Shown: piece by piece, positions 22,813-30,501 of the stretch
Layout: each line of letters opens with the position of its first letter
Position numbering within the stretch: position 1 is the first letter of the stretch
Translations under genes and position numbers: made by a program
From: Bacillota bacterium
GTDB taxonomy: Bacteria; Bacillota; Clostridia; Christensenellales; UMGS416
Length of the DNA stretch: 33,108 bases
Assembly (NCBI GenBank): GCA_023398815.1
Contig: JAEWRW010000007.1
Location: forward strand, 1 to 33,108
Reading direction: 5' to 3'
The notes under the pieces: model-generated
Database searches by the model: none
What the model was told of the DNA's origin: nothing
Seen by the model: the letters and a program-made list of their open reading frames with translations, nothing else

Positions 22813-23679
22813 ATGCTTCGCATCGGCTTTGTGGACCGGTGGCTCGACAATTGGCACACCAACCATTACCCGGACTATCTGCGGCTCGCCAGCCGTCTCT
22901 ATGGCCTGCCGGCGGAAATTGTGGCCGCCTGGGCCGAGAGTGACGCCCCTGAAGGGCTGACGACCGACGGCTGGTGCGCCGCCCACCGGGTGGAGCGGGC
23001 CGCCAGTGTCGGGGAGCTCATCGCCGGGGTGGACGCCATTCTGGTGCTGTGCGCCGATGACTGCCTGCCCCACGAGGCCCTGGCCCACCAGGCCCTGGCC
23101 GGCGGCAAGCCCGTCTACTGCGACAAGACCTTTGCGCCCGACCTCGACGCCGGCGCGCGCATGTTTGCCCACGCCCGTGCCCACGGCACGCCGGTGTTCT
23201 CCTGCTCGGCCCAGCGCTGGTGCATGGAGCTGCTGGCCTGGCAGATGAACCACCCCGGCCCGGCGCGGCACTGCGCCACCACCGGCCCCGGCGACATGGT
23301 CAACTACTCCATCCACCAGTTTGAGATGCTGGAAGCCCTGCTGGGCACGGGGGCCAGCCGTTGCCGCGCCCTGCCCGATAGCGACGCCCGCCGACTCCAG
23401 TATCAGTGGGAGGACGGTCGTTCCGCGTCCTTTGCCCAGGGCCAGGGCCTGCCCTTCACGCTGGAAGTCTCGGCCACCGGGGCCGAGGGGAGCACCGAAT
23501 CCCTTGCCGTGCTGGAGTATTACATGAACTTCATGCACGCGCTGCTCACCTTTTTTGCCGATGGCAACCCGCCGGTACCCGCCGCCGACACGCTGGCCAT
23601 CCTCGCCATGCAGCAGGCCGGGCGGCAGGCGTTGGCCCAACCGGGCGACTGGGTGGAGCTCCCGGTGGTGGTGGCATGA
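22813..23679 (+). CDS. Gfo/Idh/MocA-like oxidoreductase, short form
   Basis: 288 residues, shorter than the usual 330-400. The N-terminal Rossmann-like part (IGFVDRWLDNWHTNHYPDYL) lacks the clear GxGxxG of dinucleotide binding, so NAD(P) use is doubtful. VDAILVLCADDCLPHEALAHQAL and KPVYCDKTFAPDL (in the place of KPVFCEKPLA) match the Gfo/Idh pattern, and the C-terminal half has the beta-sheet domain expected. GGGAGG lies 6 nt before ATG at 22813. The stop overlaps the next gene (ATGA). Could be a sugar- or inositol-type oxidoreductase, or a non-enzymatic relative. Confidence 0.65.
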   Translation: MLRIGFVDRWLDNWHTNHYPDYLRLASRLYGLPAEIVAAWAESDAPEGLTTDGWCAAHRVERAASVGELIAGVDAILVLCADDCLPHEALAHQALAGGKPVYCDKTFAPDLDAGARMFAHARAHGTPVFSCSAQRWCMELLAWQMNHPGPARHCATTGPGDMVNYSIHQFEMLEALLGTGASRCRALPDSDARRLQYQWEDGRSASFAQGQGLPFTLEVSATGAEGSTESLAVLEYYMNFMHALLTFFADGNPPVPAADTLAILAMQQAGRQALAQPGDWVELPVVVA

Positions 23680-24212
23680 CGGGGCTGCGCCTTGTGCGCC
23701 CCACGGCGGCATGGGCCGATGCCATCCTCGCCTACCGGCAGGAGTTTTTCGACCATGGGGAGGAGCGCGTCAACGGCAGCTGCAACCTGCACCGCTGCCC
23801 CGATCTGGCCCCTTGGCTGGAGGTCGTCCGCGCCATCGAGGCCGAGCGTCTCTCCCCCGATAGCATCCACGCCACCACGTTCCTGTCGGTGGACGACGAC
23901 AACCAGATCGTGGGCACCATCCAGCTGCGCCACAGCCTGACGCCAGATTTGGAATTGCACGCCGGACACATTGGGTATGCCATCCGCCCCAGCCGCCGGG
24001 GGCAGGGTTGGGGCCGCACCCAGCTGCTGCTGGTGCCGGGGGAAGCCCATGCCCTGAGCCTGCCGCGGGTGCTCATCACCTGCGACCGGGGCAACACCCC
24101 CTCCGCCCGCACGGCCATGGCCTGCGGCGGCGTGCTGGCTGACGAAGTGCCCTGGAAAGACGGCATCCTTCTACGGTACTGGATTGAGCTGGGGAGTGCG
24201 CAGGGACGGTAG
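23676..24212 (+). CDS. GNAT-family N-acetyltransferase
   Basis: 178 residues. Acetyl-CoA binding motif RRGQGWG at 107-113 after IGYAIRPSRRG, followed by a helix and VLITCDRGNTPSARTAMACGGVL (133-154), matching motifs A and B of GNAT enzymes of the type acting on small molecules or aminoglycoside-like substrates. Overlaps the upstream gene by ATGA and is the last of the five-gene run. Substrate unknown. Confidence 0.85.
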   Translation: MTGLRLVRPTAAWADAILAYRQEFFDHGEERVNGSCNLHRCPDLAPWLEVVRAIEAERLSPDSIHATTFLSVDDDNQIVGTIQLRHSLTPDLELHAGHIGYAIRPSRRGQGWGRTQLLLVPGEAHALSLPRVLITCDRGNTPSARTAMACGGVLADEVPWKDGILLRYWIELGSAQGR

Positions 24213-24349
24213 GACAATCTCTGCCTGCGAGCTTTCCTTTCCGCAGGCCGCCCAATGGGCAAAGGAGTTCCCGTGGCATCGGGCCTGGCAGCTTGCCGGA
24301 CACGGGGCAAACGGGCATGCCTGGCCTCTCTTCCCCGTCAATTTTGTTT

Positions 24350-25390
24350 CTAGTTCGCGGGCTCCTGTTGTTGAATTTCAATTCCTGTTCGGAAGGATGA
24401 CACCACACGAGTGGAGGAGGGGTCGTACGGGGAATCGATCATGATTGGCGTCACATCACAGATTCCACTCTGGTTTGGCATCACCAGGTCAACCGGTATC
24501 GTCGCTTCCCGGTCGGGCGGCAACTCCAAAAACAACACCTTCTTCCCAGGCTGAATGTCAACCTGCTTCCATTCCTTGAGCAAAAGGATTGCATATTTCC
24601 GTTTTTCATCTGAATGGGCGTTGCCCAAATGCACGAAGCCGTGTATTGTTTCGTTTGGCTGTGCGACATCTTTCAACCAACAGGACAAACGATCCGCATC
24701 CCTATTGACCAGTACGGACGAAAGAACAGCGTTATTCTTGATCTGTACATGACCCGCCTGTAAATCTTCCATGGACAGAGACGGGACAGCGCCGTTGTTG
24801 ACTTCAAAAAAGCAACGATAGGAAATCATGTGGTCGCCGCCGATTTTCAGCCGTTCTTCTTCGGTGTACGTCTCGTTTTCCGGCGATAGGACGAACACAT
24901 AAAGAACCTCGTGCAGCCCCGGCGTCTCTATGTTTGTGGAAATCGGGATGTTCACATAGCTGTTTTCCGGCATGGTGAAATCAAAACCATCGGGTTGGTT
25001 TTCGTTGTCAATCGTAAGGGGCGTCTCGACAAAATCAATGAATTGCAGCAGTTTGTATGACGTCTCCTTGGATACATAGCTGTAAAAAGTCAGGAAAAAA
25101 CTCGATTTCCCCGTTGTTCCAATGGTTTTGTCCGGGTAGGAGCGGCCGTCTTCATCCGTCAATGACACGCCGTAGCCACCCCCCGGCTGAGCCGCAGGAA
25201 GAGCGTCTGTAATTGTTGTATGCAAAGAAACCTTGTTGGAAAACCCCAAATCGGCTTCCACAACAGCTTCTTCCACCAATGCCGAAGGAAACCCAGTGTT
25301 GGATTCCACCTGTGGGCGTATGTGGCAACCATTGATTAGGACAAACGACAAAGACAGGAGAGCTGTCATGCCAATTCTGAACAGTTTCAT
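24350..25390 (-). CDS. Putative lipoprotein of unknown function
   Basis: 346 residues. MKLFRIGMTALLSLSFVLING-C22 looks like a lipoprotein signal with the lipobox LINGC. The mature part is beta-rich with no known domain visible (GGGYGVSLTDEDGRSYPDKT, HEVLYVFVLSPENETYTEEERL, QPGKKVLFLELPPDREATIPVDL). The start has a weak GGTAGG 8 nt upstream; an upstream in-frame ATG is less likely because it lacks the signal at the right place. Lower GC than the genes around and no operon partner, so possibly acquired. Confidence 0.6.
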   Translation of the reverse strand: MKLFRIGMTALLSLSFVLINGCHIRPQVESNTGFPSALVEEAVVEADLGFSNKVSLHTTITDALPAAQPGGGYGVSLTDEDGRSYPDKTIGTTGKSSFFLTFYSYVSKETSYKLLQFIDFVETPLTIDNENQPDGFDFTMPENSYVNIPISTNIETPGLHEVLYVFVLSPENETYTEEERLKIGGDHMISYRCFFEVNNGAVPSLSMEDLQAGHVQIKNNAVLSSVLVNRDADRLSCWLKDVAQPNETIHGFVHLGNAHSDEKRKYAILLLKEWKQVDIQPGKKVLFLELPPDREATIPVDLVMPNQSGICDVTPIMIDSPYDPSSTRVVSSFRTGIEIQQQEPAN

Positions 25391-25498
25391 TTTTAACCTA
25401 CCGCCAATGTTTTCACGGACGAAATTGCCCGACAAAAGGGCCGCATTCATGTCTTCTTTGTGCGTTTATTATATCATGTCGATAGATTGATATGCTAA

Positions 25499-25771
25499 AT
25501 TAATTTTCCAACAAACATTTCTGCAACATACACCTTGAATTGTCAAAAGGCTGGTATTTCGCAAAGTGGTGAAGTATGGTATACAGAAGAGTACAACGTT
25601 TTTGGAACTAGCAAAATCACCAGTACCGGCGGCACATTCTCGGTCTCAACTCCTTCCTCTTGGAAGGCCGTGATTGATTCTGGAGATTTCCCAATCGGCG
25701 CGGATTTGACAATTAGCTTCGCTATCACAAATGGTAGCAAGTGGAAACACACTGTATACGTTGACTATTGA
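25499..25771 (+). pseudogene. Fragment of a beta-rich (possibly surface) protein
   Basis: An open frame reads protein-like (FPTNISATYTLNCQKAGIS..., GTFSVSTPSSWKAVIDSGDFPI, ending WKHTVYVDY) but has no ATG, GTG or ribosome site at its start and a stop directly upstream at 25496. The most likely reading is the 3' end of a gene whose 5' part was deleted. Moderate GC, next to the possibly acquired lipoprotein gene. Confidence 0.45.
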
Positions 25772-25847
25772 GCAAGTCATCATTACAGATTCTAAGATAC
25801 GTGAGAGAAGCCTATACGCATATCACCGACATTCACGGAGGGTTCCT

Positions 25848-26257
25848 ATGAAGAAGATCCCCATCATTCAGCTCCTTGCATCCGTTGTTTTGATCGTCGG
25901 CATCTCCTTGCTCAACAAACTGATGGAAGAGACCATTCGTAGCGCTTTTCTTTTCTGGCTTGCGAATGCGCTTGTCCTGTTTCTCTACTTTTTGGCCGGG
26001 GCGGTTCTTGGCCTACCCAGACTGACGAAGTACCGTGATAAAAGAGTGGGCTGGCGCTATATTGCGGCGGAGCTGTTTTTGTTGGGCCTGATCCCCTACT
26101 ATACTTCACCCCGATTTTCCCAAGTGCAATTCGCGTGTATACTGTTCTGATTGGCCAGGTTCTGGCTTTTTGCGCCGGGTTTTTCCTCTTGGATACCGTT
26201 CGGGGGCCAGAAAACGCGGCCAAGTCAAACCCATTGAAAGGCCAGATTACTGACTGA
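25848..26257 (+). pseudogene. Frameshifted multi-pass membrane protein
   Basis: ATG at 25848 with GGAGGG 6 nt upstream begins KKIPIIQLLASVVLIVGISL, then two more hydrophobic segments (FWLANALVLFLYFLAGAVLGL; WRYIAAELFLLGLIPYY). That frame stops at 26150, but the next frame carries on with a fourth segment (PSAIRVYTVLIGQVLAFCAGFF, LLD) and a polar tail ending at TGA 26255-26257. A one-base change around 26085-26105 would join the two, so the gene is broken or a sequencing error split it. No family recognised. Confidence 0.5.
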
Positions 26258-26290
26258 TCCTTTGTAAAGACAAAACAACCGAAGCTACCC

Positions 26291-26450
26291 CGCCACAATG
26301 CTTCGCGTTGTTCGGTTGCCCCAATGATTTCGACGAATCGTCTTCCGCGATGCAAGACAGGCCGCCCGGCGCCATATGCGCCGGGCGGCAATGCGTTCGC
26401 TATGACGGGTTCTCCAAAGTCGTCTCTGCCGTGCAACGGCAAAGATGACA
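26291..26450 (+). repeat. Module A (copy 3), a 12-bp hairpin and module I (copy 6)
   Basis: A: CAATGC-TTC-GCGTTG (26296-26310), inner stem around 26324-26341 with wobbles, outer stem weak. Hairpin GCCGCCCGGCGC/GCGCCGGGCGGC (26361-26389) with loop CATAT. I: flank ACGGGTTCTCCAAAGT, then GTCGTCTCTGCCG/CGGCAAAGATGAC with loop TGCAA (two imperfect pairs). It occupies most of the gap between the broken membrane gene and the lipoprotein at 26483. Confidence 0.75.
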
Positions 26451-26482
26451 TAACCCGTGACGGCCGCAGGCGGTCGTCGCAA

Positions 26483-27025
26483 CTACTTCACCGTCGCCTC
26501 CAAATGGATCTCGGCGTTCTCGGTTGCGGCAATGTCCTCCCGGTTGAAGCTCACAATGAGCCCGCTGATCTCGGGCTGGGTCTCGTCGAGCTTCCCGGTT
26601 TCCCACATGGAGAGGATGAGCTGCTGGCCCACCACGTGGGCGCTGGTCACGTCAAAGTCGATGCCGCCGCCCGCGTCGGCCAGCACCACGATGACGACAT
26701 TCTTCTTGAAGAACGTGTCGTCGTACTTGCTGAGGAGGTTGAAATCCTTGCCCTTCAGGTCATACTTATCGGCCATGTCGGCCAACTCCTCGCGGCTGCT
26801 GAGCTTCATGGCGTAGAGCAGGGACTCCAGCTTGTCCTGGTTGCCCACAGCCAGGCCGTCCACACCATAGGGCACCTCGGGGATCTCGGTGGCGGTGGCC
26901 TCAAGGGTGGCCGTCGGCGCAGGGGGTTCCTCGTCCTTGGGGGTGCAGGCCGCCAGCGTCAGCGGGGCCAGTGTCAGCAGCAACGCCACCGCGACCCCTG
27001 CCCATCGTTTGCTCTTCCCGCCCAT
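26483..27025 (-). CDS. Small lipoprotein of unknown function
   Basis: 180 residues. Signal MGGKSKRWAGVAVALLLTLA then lipobox LAAC with C27, followed by an acidic Pro/Thr/Ala linker and a compact domain (KKNVVIVVLADAGGGIDFDV, QQLILSMWETGKLDETQPEI, LIVSFNRED). This outline is like small lipoproteins with a beta-sandwich, loosely like PrcB-type domains, but no firm match. ATG at 27025 has AAAGGCGG 7 nt upstream; a start at 27052 is possible. It follows terminase large on the same strand 75 bp away, yet does not look like a phage gene. Confidence 0.65.
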   Translation of the reverse strand: MGGKSKRWAGVAVALLLTLAPLTLAACTPKDEEPPAPTATLEATATEIPEVPYGVDGLAVGNQDKLESLLYAMKLSSREELADMADKYDLKGKDFNLLSKYDDTFFKKNVVIVVLADAGGGIDFDVTSAHVVGQQLILSMWETGKLDETQPEISGLIVSFNREDIAATENAEIHLEATVK

Positions 27026-27100
27026 TCCGGCACCGCCTTTCCGCACGGCCAATTTGTGTACATCATATATCGTGCGGCCAGGCCCCCGTCTTAAGCCCGC

Positions 27101-28522
27101 TCACTCCGGCAGGATGGGCCGCCGCGCCGGGCGGGTCGGGTCGGAAAAGGGATCAAGGGGCGCGGGCCGCCACTCCCCGGCCGTGGCCGGGGCCGTCTGC
27201 CGGGCGGCCAGGGGGTTGGCCATCAGCAGGTAGCGCGTCTCGTCGTAGATGTGATCCTCGCCGTCGGTGTCGATGTCCTCGGGCCGTGCCGTGCTGTAAA
27301 TGAGGGCCGGTACCGTCCGGCGGAAGGCCCGGCAGGTGTGGAAGACCTGCAGCCCTGGTCGGCCGTCATCGCCCCATCGCAGGCGGTAGTGCAGCTGCAT
27401 CTTGCCGGGCAGGCGGGCGTTGTCGCCGGGGCGGAAGTGGATGCCCTCGTCGGCCATCAACCGCGCCACGCTGCGGCCCCGGCTCTCGTCAAAGATGCTG
27501 GGGTCGGCCACGCGGATGGGGGGCGGCCCGCCCAGCGCGGCCTCCCGCTCCCGCATTCCCCGGGCAATGGCCGCCGGATCCAGCCGCAGGCCCTCGTTGG
27601 GCACGCCGGTGCAGCCGTACCATTCCCCCACGCGGTAGAGCCGCCCGTCCGGCCCCACGGCCCACCACCCCACGCTGAAGGGCCGGGCGTAGCCGAAGTC
27701 AAAGGAGCACCAGCGCGGCCAATCGGCAGGCACCGGGAAGGGCGCGATGACGTGGGTGCCCACTCCGTCGCCGTAGTGGGCCGGGTCGTCGCGCCACTCG
27801 GTGAAGGCCTGCCCCTCAAAGGCGTCCCACCGCCCCAGTAACAGGGCCTCGCGCAGGGCCGGGGGCTTGCGCTCCAGTTCAAACACATAGCCCTCGGCCA
27901 AGTGGGGGTTATCCCGCGCCCCGGCGGGCAGGAAGGCCACGGTGTGCCGCCGGCTGCGGCCCAGCGTGTCGGAGTGCACCCATTCCTCCCGCGTGCCGCC
28001 CTCGGGGCAGGGGTCCACAAAGTACTGCCGCACCCAGCCGTGGCCGATGCCGCCGGGGTTGGTGGCGCAGCGCACCAAGGGTCGCACCCGCTGGTCGCGC
28101 CGGGCGCGCACCCGGGTCTTGAGGTAGTCGTACACCGCCCGGGGGAAGTGCGTCAGCTCGTCGATGTAGAGGTACTGCATCTCCGCCCCCTGGTAGCGCA
28201 CCACGTCCCCGTCGTTTTGCAGGTGGCGGAAGCGCAGCGTCGAGCCGTTGCGCAGGCGAAAGTCGTGGCTTGCGGCCACATAACGCCCGGCCTCCGGGGG
28301 GATCATCCGCCGGGCCGTGGCAATGAGTGTGTCGTTGAGCTCCGGGTAGGTGCGGCGGAAAAGGTAGGCCGTGACATTAGGGTTGGCGGCGCACTTCAGG
28401 AACGCGTCGGTCACCAGTGCCGTGCTTTTGCCGCCGCCGGCCGCCCCGCCATAAAGGGCTTCGTCGGCCCCGCAGGCGTGGAATGCCCGCTGCCGCCCGG
28501 TGGGGCGGTAGTCAAAGCCCAT
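27101..28522 (-). CDS. Phage terminase large subunit
   Basis: 473 residues. ATPase domain with Walker A GGAAGGGKST (25-34), Walker B YLYIDEL (117-123, D121 E122), ATPase coupling RCATNPGG. Nuclease (RNase H-like) domain with SFDFGYARPFSVGWWAV, RVADPSIFDESRGRS and a final acidic segment DGEDHIYDETR. Packs DNA into procapsids through the portal and cuts concatemers. ATG at 28522 has AGGAGG 8 nt upstream and overlaps the small-subunit gene by 11 nt. It appears complete. Its normal downstream neighbour, portal, is at 3.6 kb on the same strand, 23.5 kb away. Confidence 0.9.
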   Translation of the reverse strand: MGFDYRPTGRQRAFHACGADEALYGGAAGGGKSTALVTDAFLKCAANPNVTAYLFRRTYPELNDTLIATARRMIPPEAGRYVAASHDFRLRNGSTLRFRHLQNDGDVVRYQGAEMQYLYIDELTHFPRAVYDYLKTRVRARRDQRVRPLVRCATNPGGIGHGWVRQYFVDPCPEGGTREEWVHSDTLGRSRRHTVAFLPAGARDNPHLAEGYVFELERKPPALREALLLGRWDAFEGQAFTEWRDDPAHYGDGVGTHVIAPFPVPADWPRWCSFDFGYARPFSVGWWAVGPDGRLYRVGEWYGCTGVPNEGLRLDPAAIARGMREREAALGGPPPIRVADPSIFDESRGRSVARLMADEGIHFRPGDNARLPGKMQLHYRLRWGDDGRPGLQVFHTCRAFRRTVPALIYSTARPEDIDTDGEDHIYDETRYLLMANPLAARQTAPATAGEWRPAPLDPFSDPTRPARRPILPE

Positions 28523-29051
28523 GGTCGTCCTCCTCCTGCAGCGGGGGCGGCGGGAACCCCTCCAGCACGAAGCGACCACCCCCGGCAAGCATGGCCGCCA
28601 GCCGGTCCCGCAGGTCGGCCAGCTGCTTTTCGGCCTTGCCCATCTTGTCCAGCCAGTCGGGCGTGGCCACCGTTCCGTCCACCTTCATCCGCCGGTATGC
28701 CCCGTCGAGGCAGCTTTCCATCCGGTCAATCTGCCGGGCAAAGCTGCGGGCCAGCGGGGCCGCGTCGTCCTCGAGCCGGCCGGCCTGCGCAGCCGTGGCC
28801 ACAATGCCGGCCCATTCGCGCCGCGCCGCCCTGCCCGGTGGCCTGCCGGGCCCCCGTTGGGCATTCTGCCCCGCTCCCTCCACAGCCTCCGCGCCGGGTT
28901 CCTGCGCCACGGCCAGCGCCGTCTGCCCCGCCGTGCGGCGCTTGGTACCCGCGGCCCGGCGGCGTGGTTGTCCCATGGGTTTTGGCTTGTTTCCTTGCTC
29001 TGGCAATCCTTCAGCGGGTGCCCTCACCCCTGCTTCCCGTTCGTTCTCCAT
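28512..29051 (-). CDS. Phage terminase small subunit-like protein
   Basis: 179 residues. Basic, Ala/Arg/Gly-rich first half (KPKPMGQPRRRAAGTKRRTA, ARREWAGIVATAAQAGR), then a helix with LARSFARQIDRMESCLDGAYRR and a coiled-coil region DKMGKAEKQLADLRDRLAAM. DNA-binding small terminases precede the large subunit and help recognise the packaging site; position and 11-nt overlap with terL are the main support. ATG at 29051 has GGAGGG 5 nt upstream. Sequence similarity to a known family cannot be judged here. Confidence 0.65.
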   Translation of the reverse strand: MENEREAGVRAPAEGLPEQGNKPKPMGQPRRRAAGTKRRTAGQTALAVAQEPGAEAVEGAGQNAQRGPGRPPGRAARREWAGIVATAAQAGRLEDDAAPLARSFARQIDRMESCLDGAYRRMKVDGTVATPDWLDKMGKAEKQLADLRDRLAAMLAGGGRFVLEGFPPPPLQEEDDHGL

Positions 29052-29213
29052 GCCATCCCTCCTGTTCGCGGCAGTCTAGCCGGGGGGCGGGGGCTGGTGC
29101 AAGGGGTTTATGGCGGTGGGCCATCGAAGCGAAAACAGAAATTGAGCGGAGCCTATGTACACGATTCGCTGCCAAACCTTTGGTTTAGCATCCTGATCCA
29201 GCTCATAAAGAGA

Positions 29214-29445
29214 ACGCGCTGCGCTGGGCGGCACTTTTGAGGCGCAAAAGTGCCCAAAACGCTTTTGGAGGCGCGGACGAGTTTCCAAGACTTGACGACC
29301 GGAACGCAGCTCAGCAGCAGAGGGCGGTAACTCGTCTTTCCTTATGCTCCGCAACGGAAAGACTCAAACATCCCGCCCCTCTGTCGCAGGCAAAGTGCCA
29401 CCGGTCGCCAAGGAGAAACTCGAACGCGCCCGAAAGGACGGTACG
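29214..29445 (+). repeat. Composite hairpin repeat C-B-H
   Basis: C: GGCACTTTTG/CAAAAGTGCC (29230-29254), GGCGCGGACGAGTTTCC. B: GGCGGTAACTCG, stem GTCTTTCC/GGAAAGAC (29334-29363) with TGCTCCGC in the loop, CTCAAACATCCCGCC. H: CACCGGTCGCCAAGGAGAAA block. Parallel to 14137-14450. The region 29052-30117 contains no gene I can support. Confidence 0.85.
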
Positions 29446-29477
29446 CCCAGCTTCCGCTGTGGAAGCCAACTGCGCTG

Positions 29478-29945
29478 CCCCTCCCCCAATTTTGGGGGAG
29501 GGGTTGGGGAGAGGGTCTCTGCGTGTGCTACAACTCGCAGCCGCCAGCCGGTTCATCCGGCGGTGGCACCCGGCAGCCCGTCCGTGGCACACAGCCCCTC
29601 TCGCCACAGCCCAAGCGCCCGTACGGCGCAAGGCCGAGGGCTGTCGCCAGCTATGTGGCACCGGTCGCCAGGGAGAAACTCGAACGCGCCCGAGGGACGG
29701 TACGCCGGGTTTTCGCTGCGTACGCCAACATCTTTTGCCCCTCCCCCAGTTTTGGGGGAGGGGTTGGGGAGAGGGCTTCTGCGTGTGCCACCCCCTGCAG
29801 CCGCGTCGCGGGTTTACCCCGCAGCGGCACGAAACGGCTTGCTTGAAGCACTCACCCCTCCCGCCGCAGCGACGTCTCCCCGTAAAACCCGGCACGAGCC
29901 GGGCAATCAGATGCCCGCCAGCGACATGCGCGGTGGCGGGCAAAC
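29478..29945 (+). repeat. Double composite hairpin repeat (P, F, D part, H, P, F, G)
   Basis: P: CCCCTCCCCCAA/TTGGGGGAGGGG (29478-29503) and again 29738-29763 with loop GTTT, both followed by TTGGGGAGAGGG. F: CCGG-TTCAT-CCGG (29548-29560) and GCGGG-TTTAC-CCCGC (29808-29822). D part: GCGCC-CGTAC-GGCGC (29615-29629). H block near 29655-29702. G: CCCGCCA/TGGCGGG (29914-29940) after GTCTCCCCGTAAAA. So two P-F units in tandem, the second ending in G as at 1.1-1.3 kb. Confidence 0.85.
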
Positions 29946-29954
29946 CAACTATCC

Positions 29955-30002
29955 TGACGAGAACTCCAAACTCGCGGCCGTCGCGGATGCGGCGGACGCG
30001 AA
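29955..30002 (+). repeat. Module I hairpin, copy 5
   Basis: Flank TGACGAGAACTCCAAACT, arms CGCGGCCGTCGC (29973-29984) and GCGGCGGACGCG (29989-30000), one mismatch and one wobble, loop GGAT, then AAAGCGAGCGAATGCG as after copy 1. Confidence 0.7.
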
Positions 30003-30029
30003 AGCGAGCGAATGCGAGCGACTTATCAC

Positions 30030-30120
30030 CAAAATGCCCGCCAAAGGCGGGCATGACATCGTCAAAAACGTGTTGTTTGGCGTCGCGGCCGGGGGCCGCG
30101 TGGCGCTGGTGTTGGCGCTA
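30030..30120 (+). repeat. Run of three small hairpins
   Basis: ATGCCCGCC-AAA-GGCGGGCAT (30034-30054), CGCGGCC-GGG-GGCCGCG (30084-30100) and a weaker GCGC/GCGC at 30103-30118. Spacing is like module D but the sequence is different; it may be another member of the same system. Confidence 0.5.
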
Positions 30121-30297
30121 TCTGGCCTGCCGCCGCAGCGCGTCCGGGAGCTTGCTTCTCTCCTCTTCCTCCCGGGCAAGAGCCAGTAGCATACCGATTT
30201 CCTCCGGATGGTTGTGGCAGCTACGCAGACGGTTGATGTGAGTCGAGTTGCGTCTGTTGTCATTGGGCCGCGCGGGTCGGATCCGAGGCTGTAACAC
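30118..30297 (-). CDS. Possible small protein
   Basis: A 59-residue frame starting at GTG 30297 with AAAGGGGG about 8 nt upstream and a TATATA-type -10 near 30325. It is strongly basic in the first half (RIRPARPNDNRRNSTHINRL) and ends in a charged helix (LALAREEEERSKLPDALRR). Its end overlaps repeat hairpins. Could be chance; no family recognised. Confidence 0.25.
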   Translation of the reverse strand: MLQPRIRPARPNDNRRNSTHINRLRSCHNHPEEIGMLLALAREEEERSKLPDALRRQAR

Positions 30298-30464
30298 GGT
30301 ATACACCCCCTTTCTTTGTATGCATATATATACCACATTCTGTGGGGGAACGAACACATTCGACACAACTAGTAGTCATTCGACACTTCATCGACTCCAA
30401 AGCTCCCGGTTCCCCTGCCGGTAATAAGTACGCGCACCCCCTGTTGCGGCGGGCGGCAGCGCGG

Positions 30465-30470
30465 TATACT
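30465..30470 (+). promoter_or_regulatory. -10 box of the GH116 gene
   Basis: TATACT in GCGGTATACTGGTGCCAA, 31 nt before the start at 30502; TTGCGG at 15 nt upstream is a poor -35. The same context precedes the FMN enzyme gene on the other strand. Confidence 0.45.
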
Positions 30471-30501
30471 GGTGCCAACAACGCACGGGAGGGCAATGAG
30501 A

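Noticed and set aside
26361..26389. Intrinsic terminator of the lipoprotein gene at 26483
   Set aside because: Strong stem but no T-run on either side; treated as a repeat-associated hairpin.
10195..30120. CRISPR array
   Set aside because: Hairpin modules are irregularly spaced and diverse; no regular repeat-spacer pattern or cas genes.
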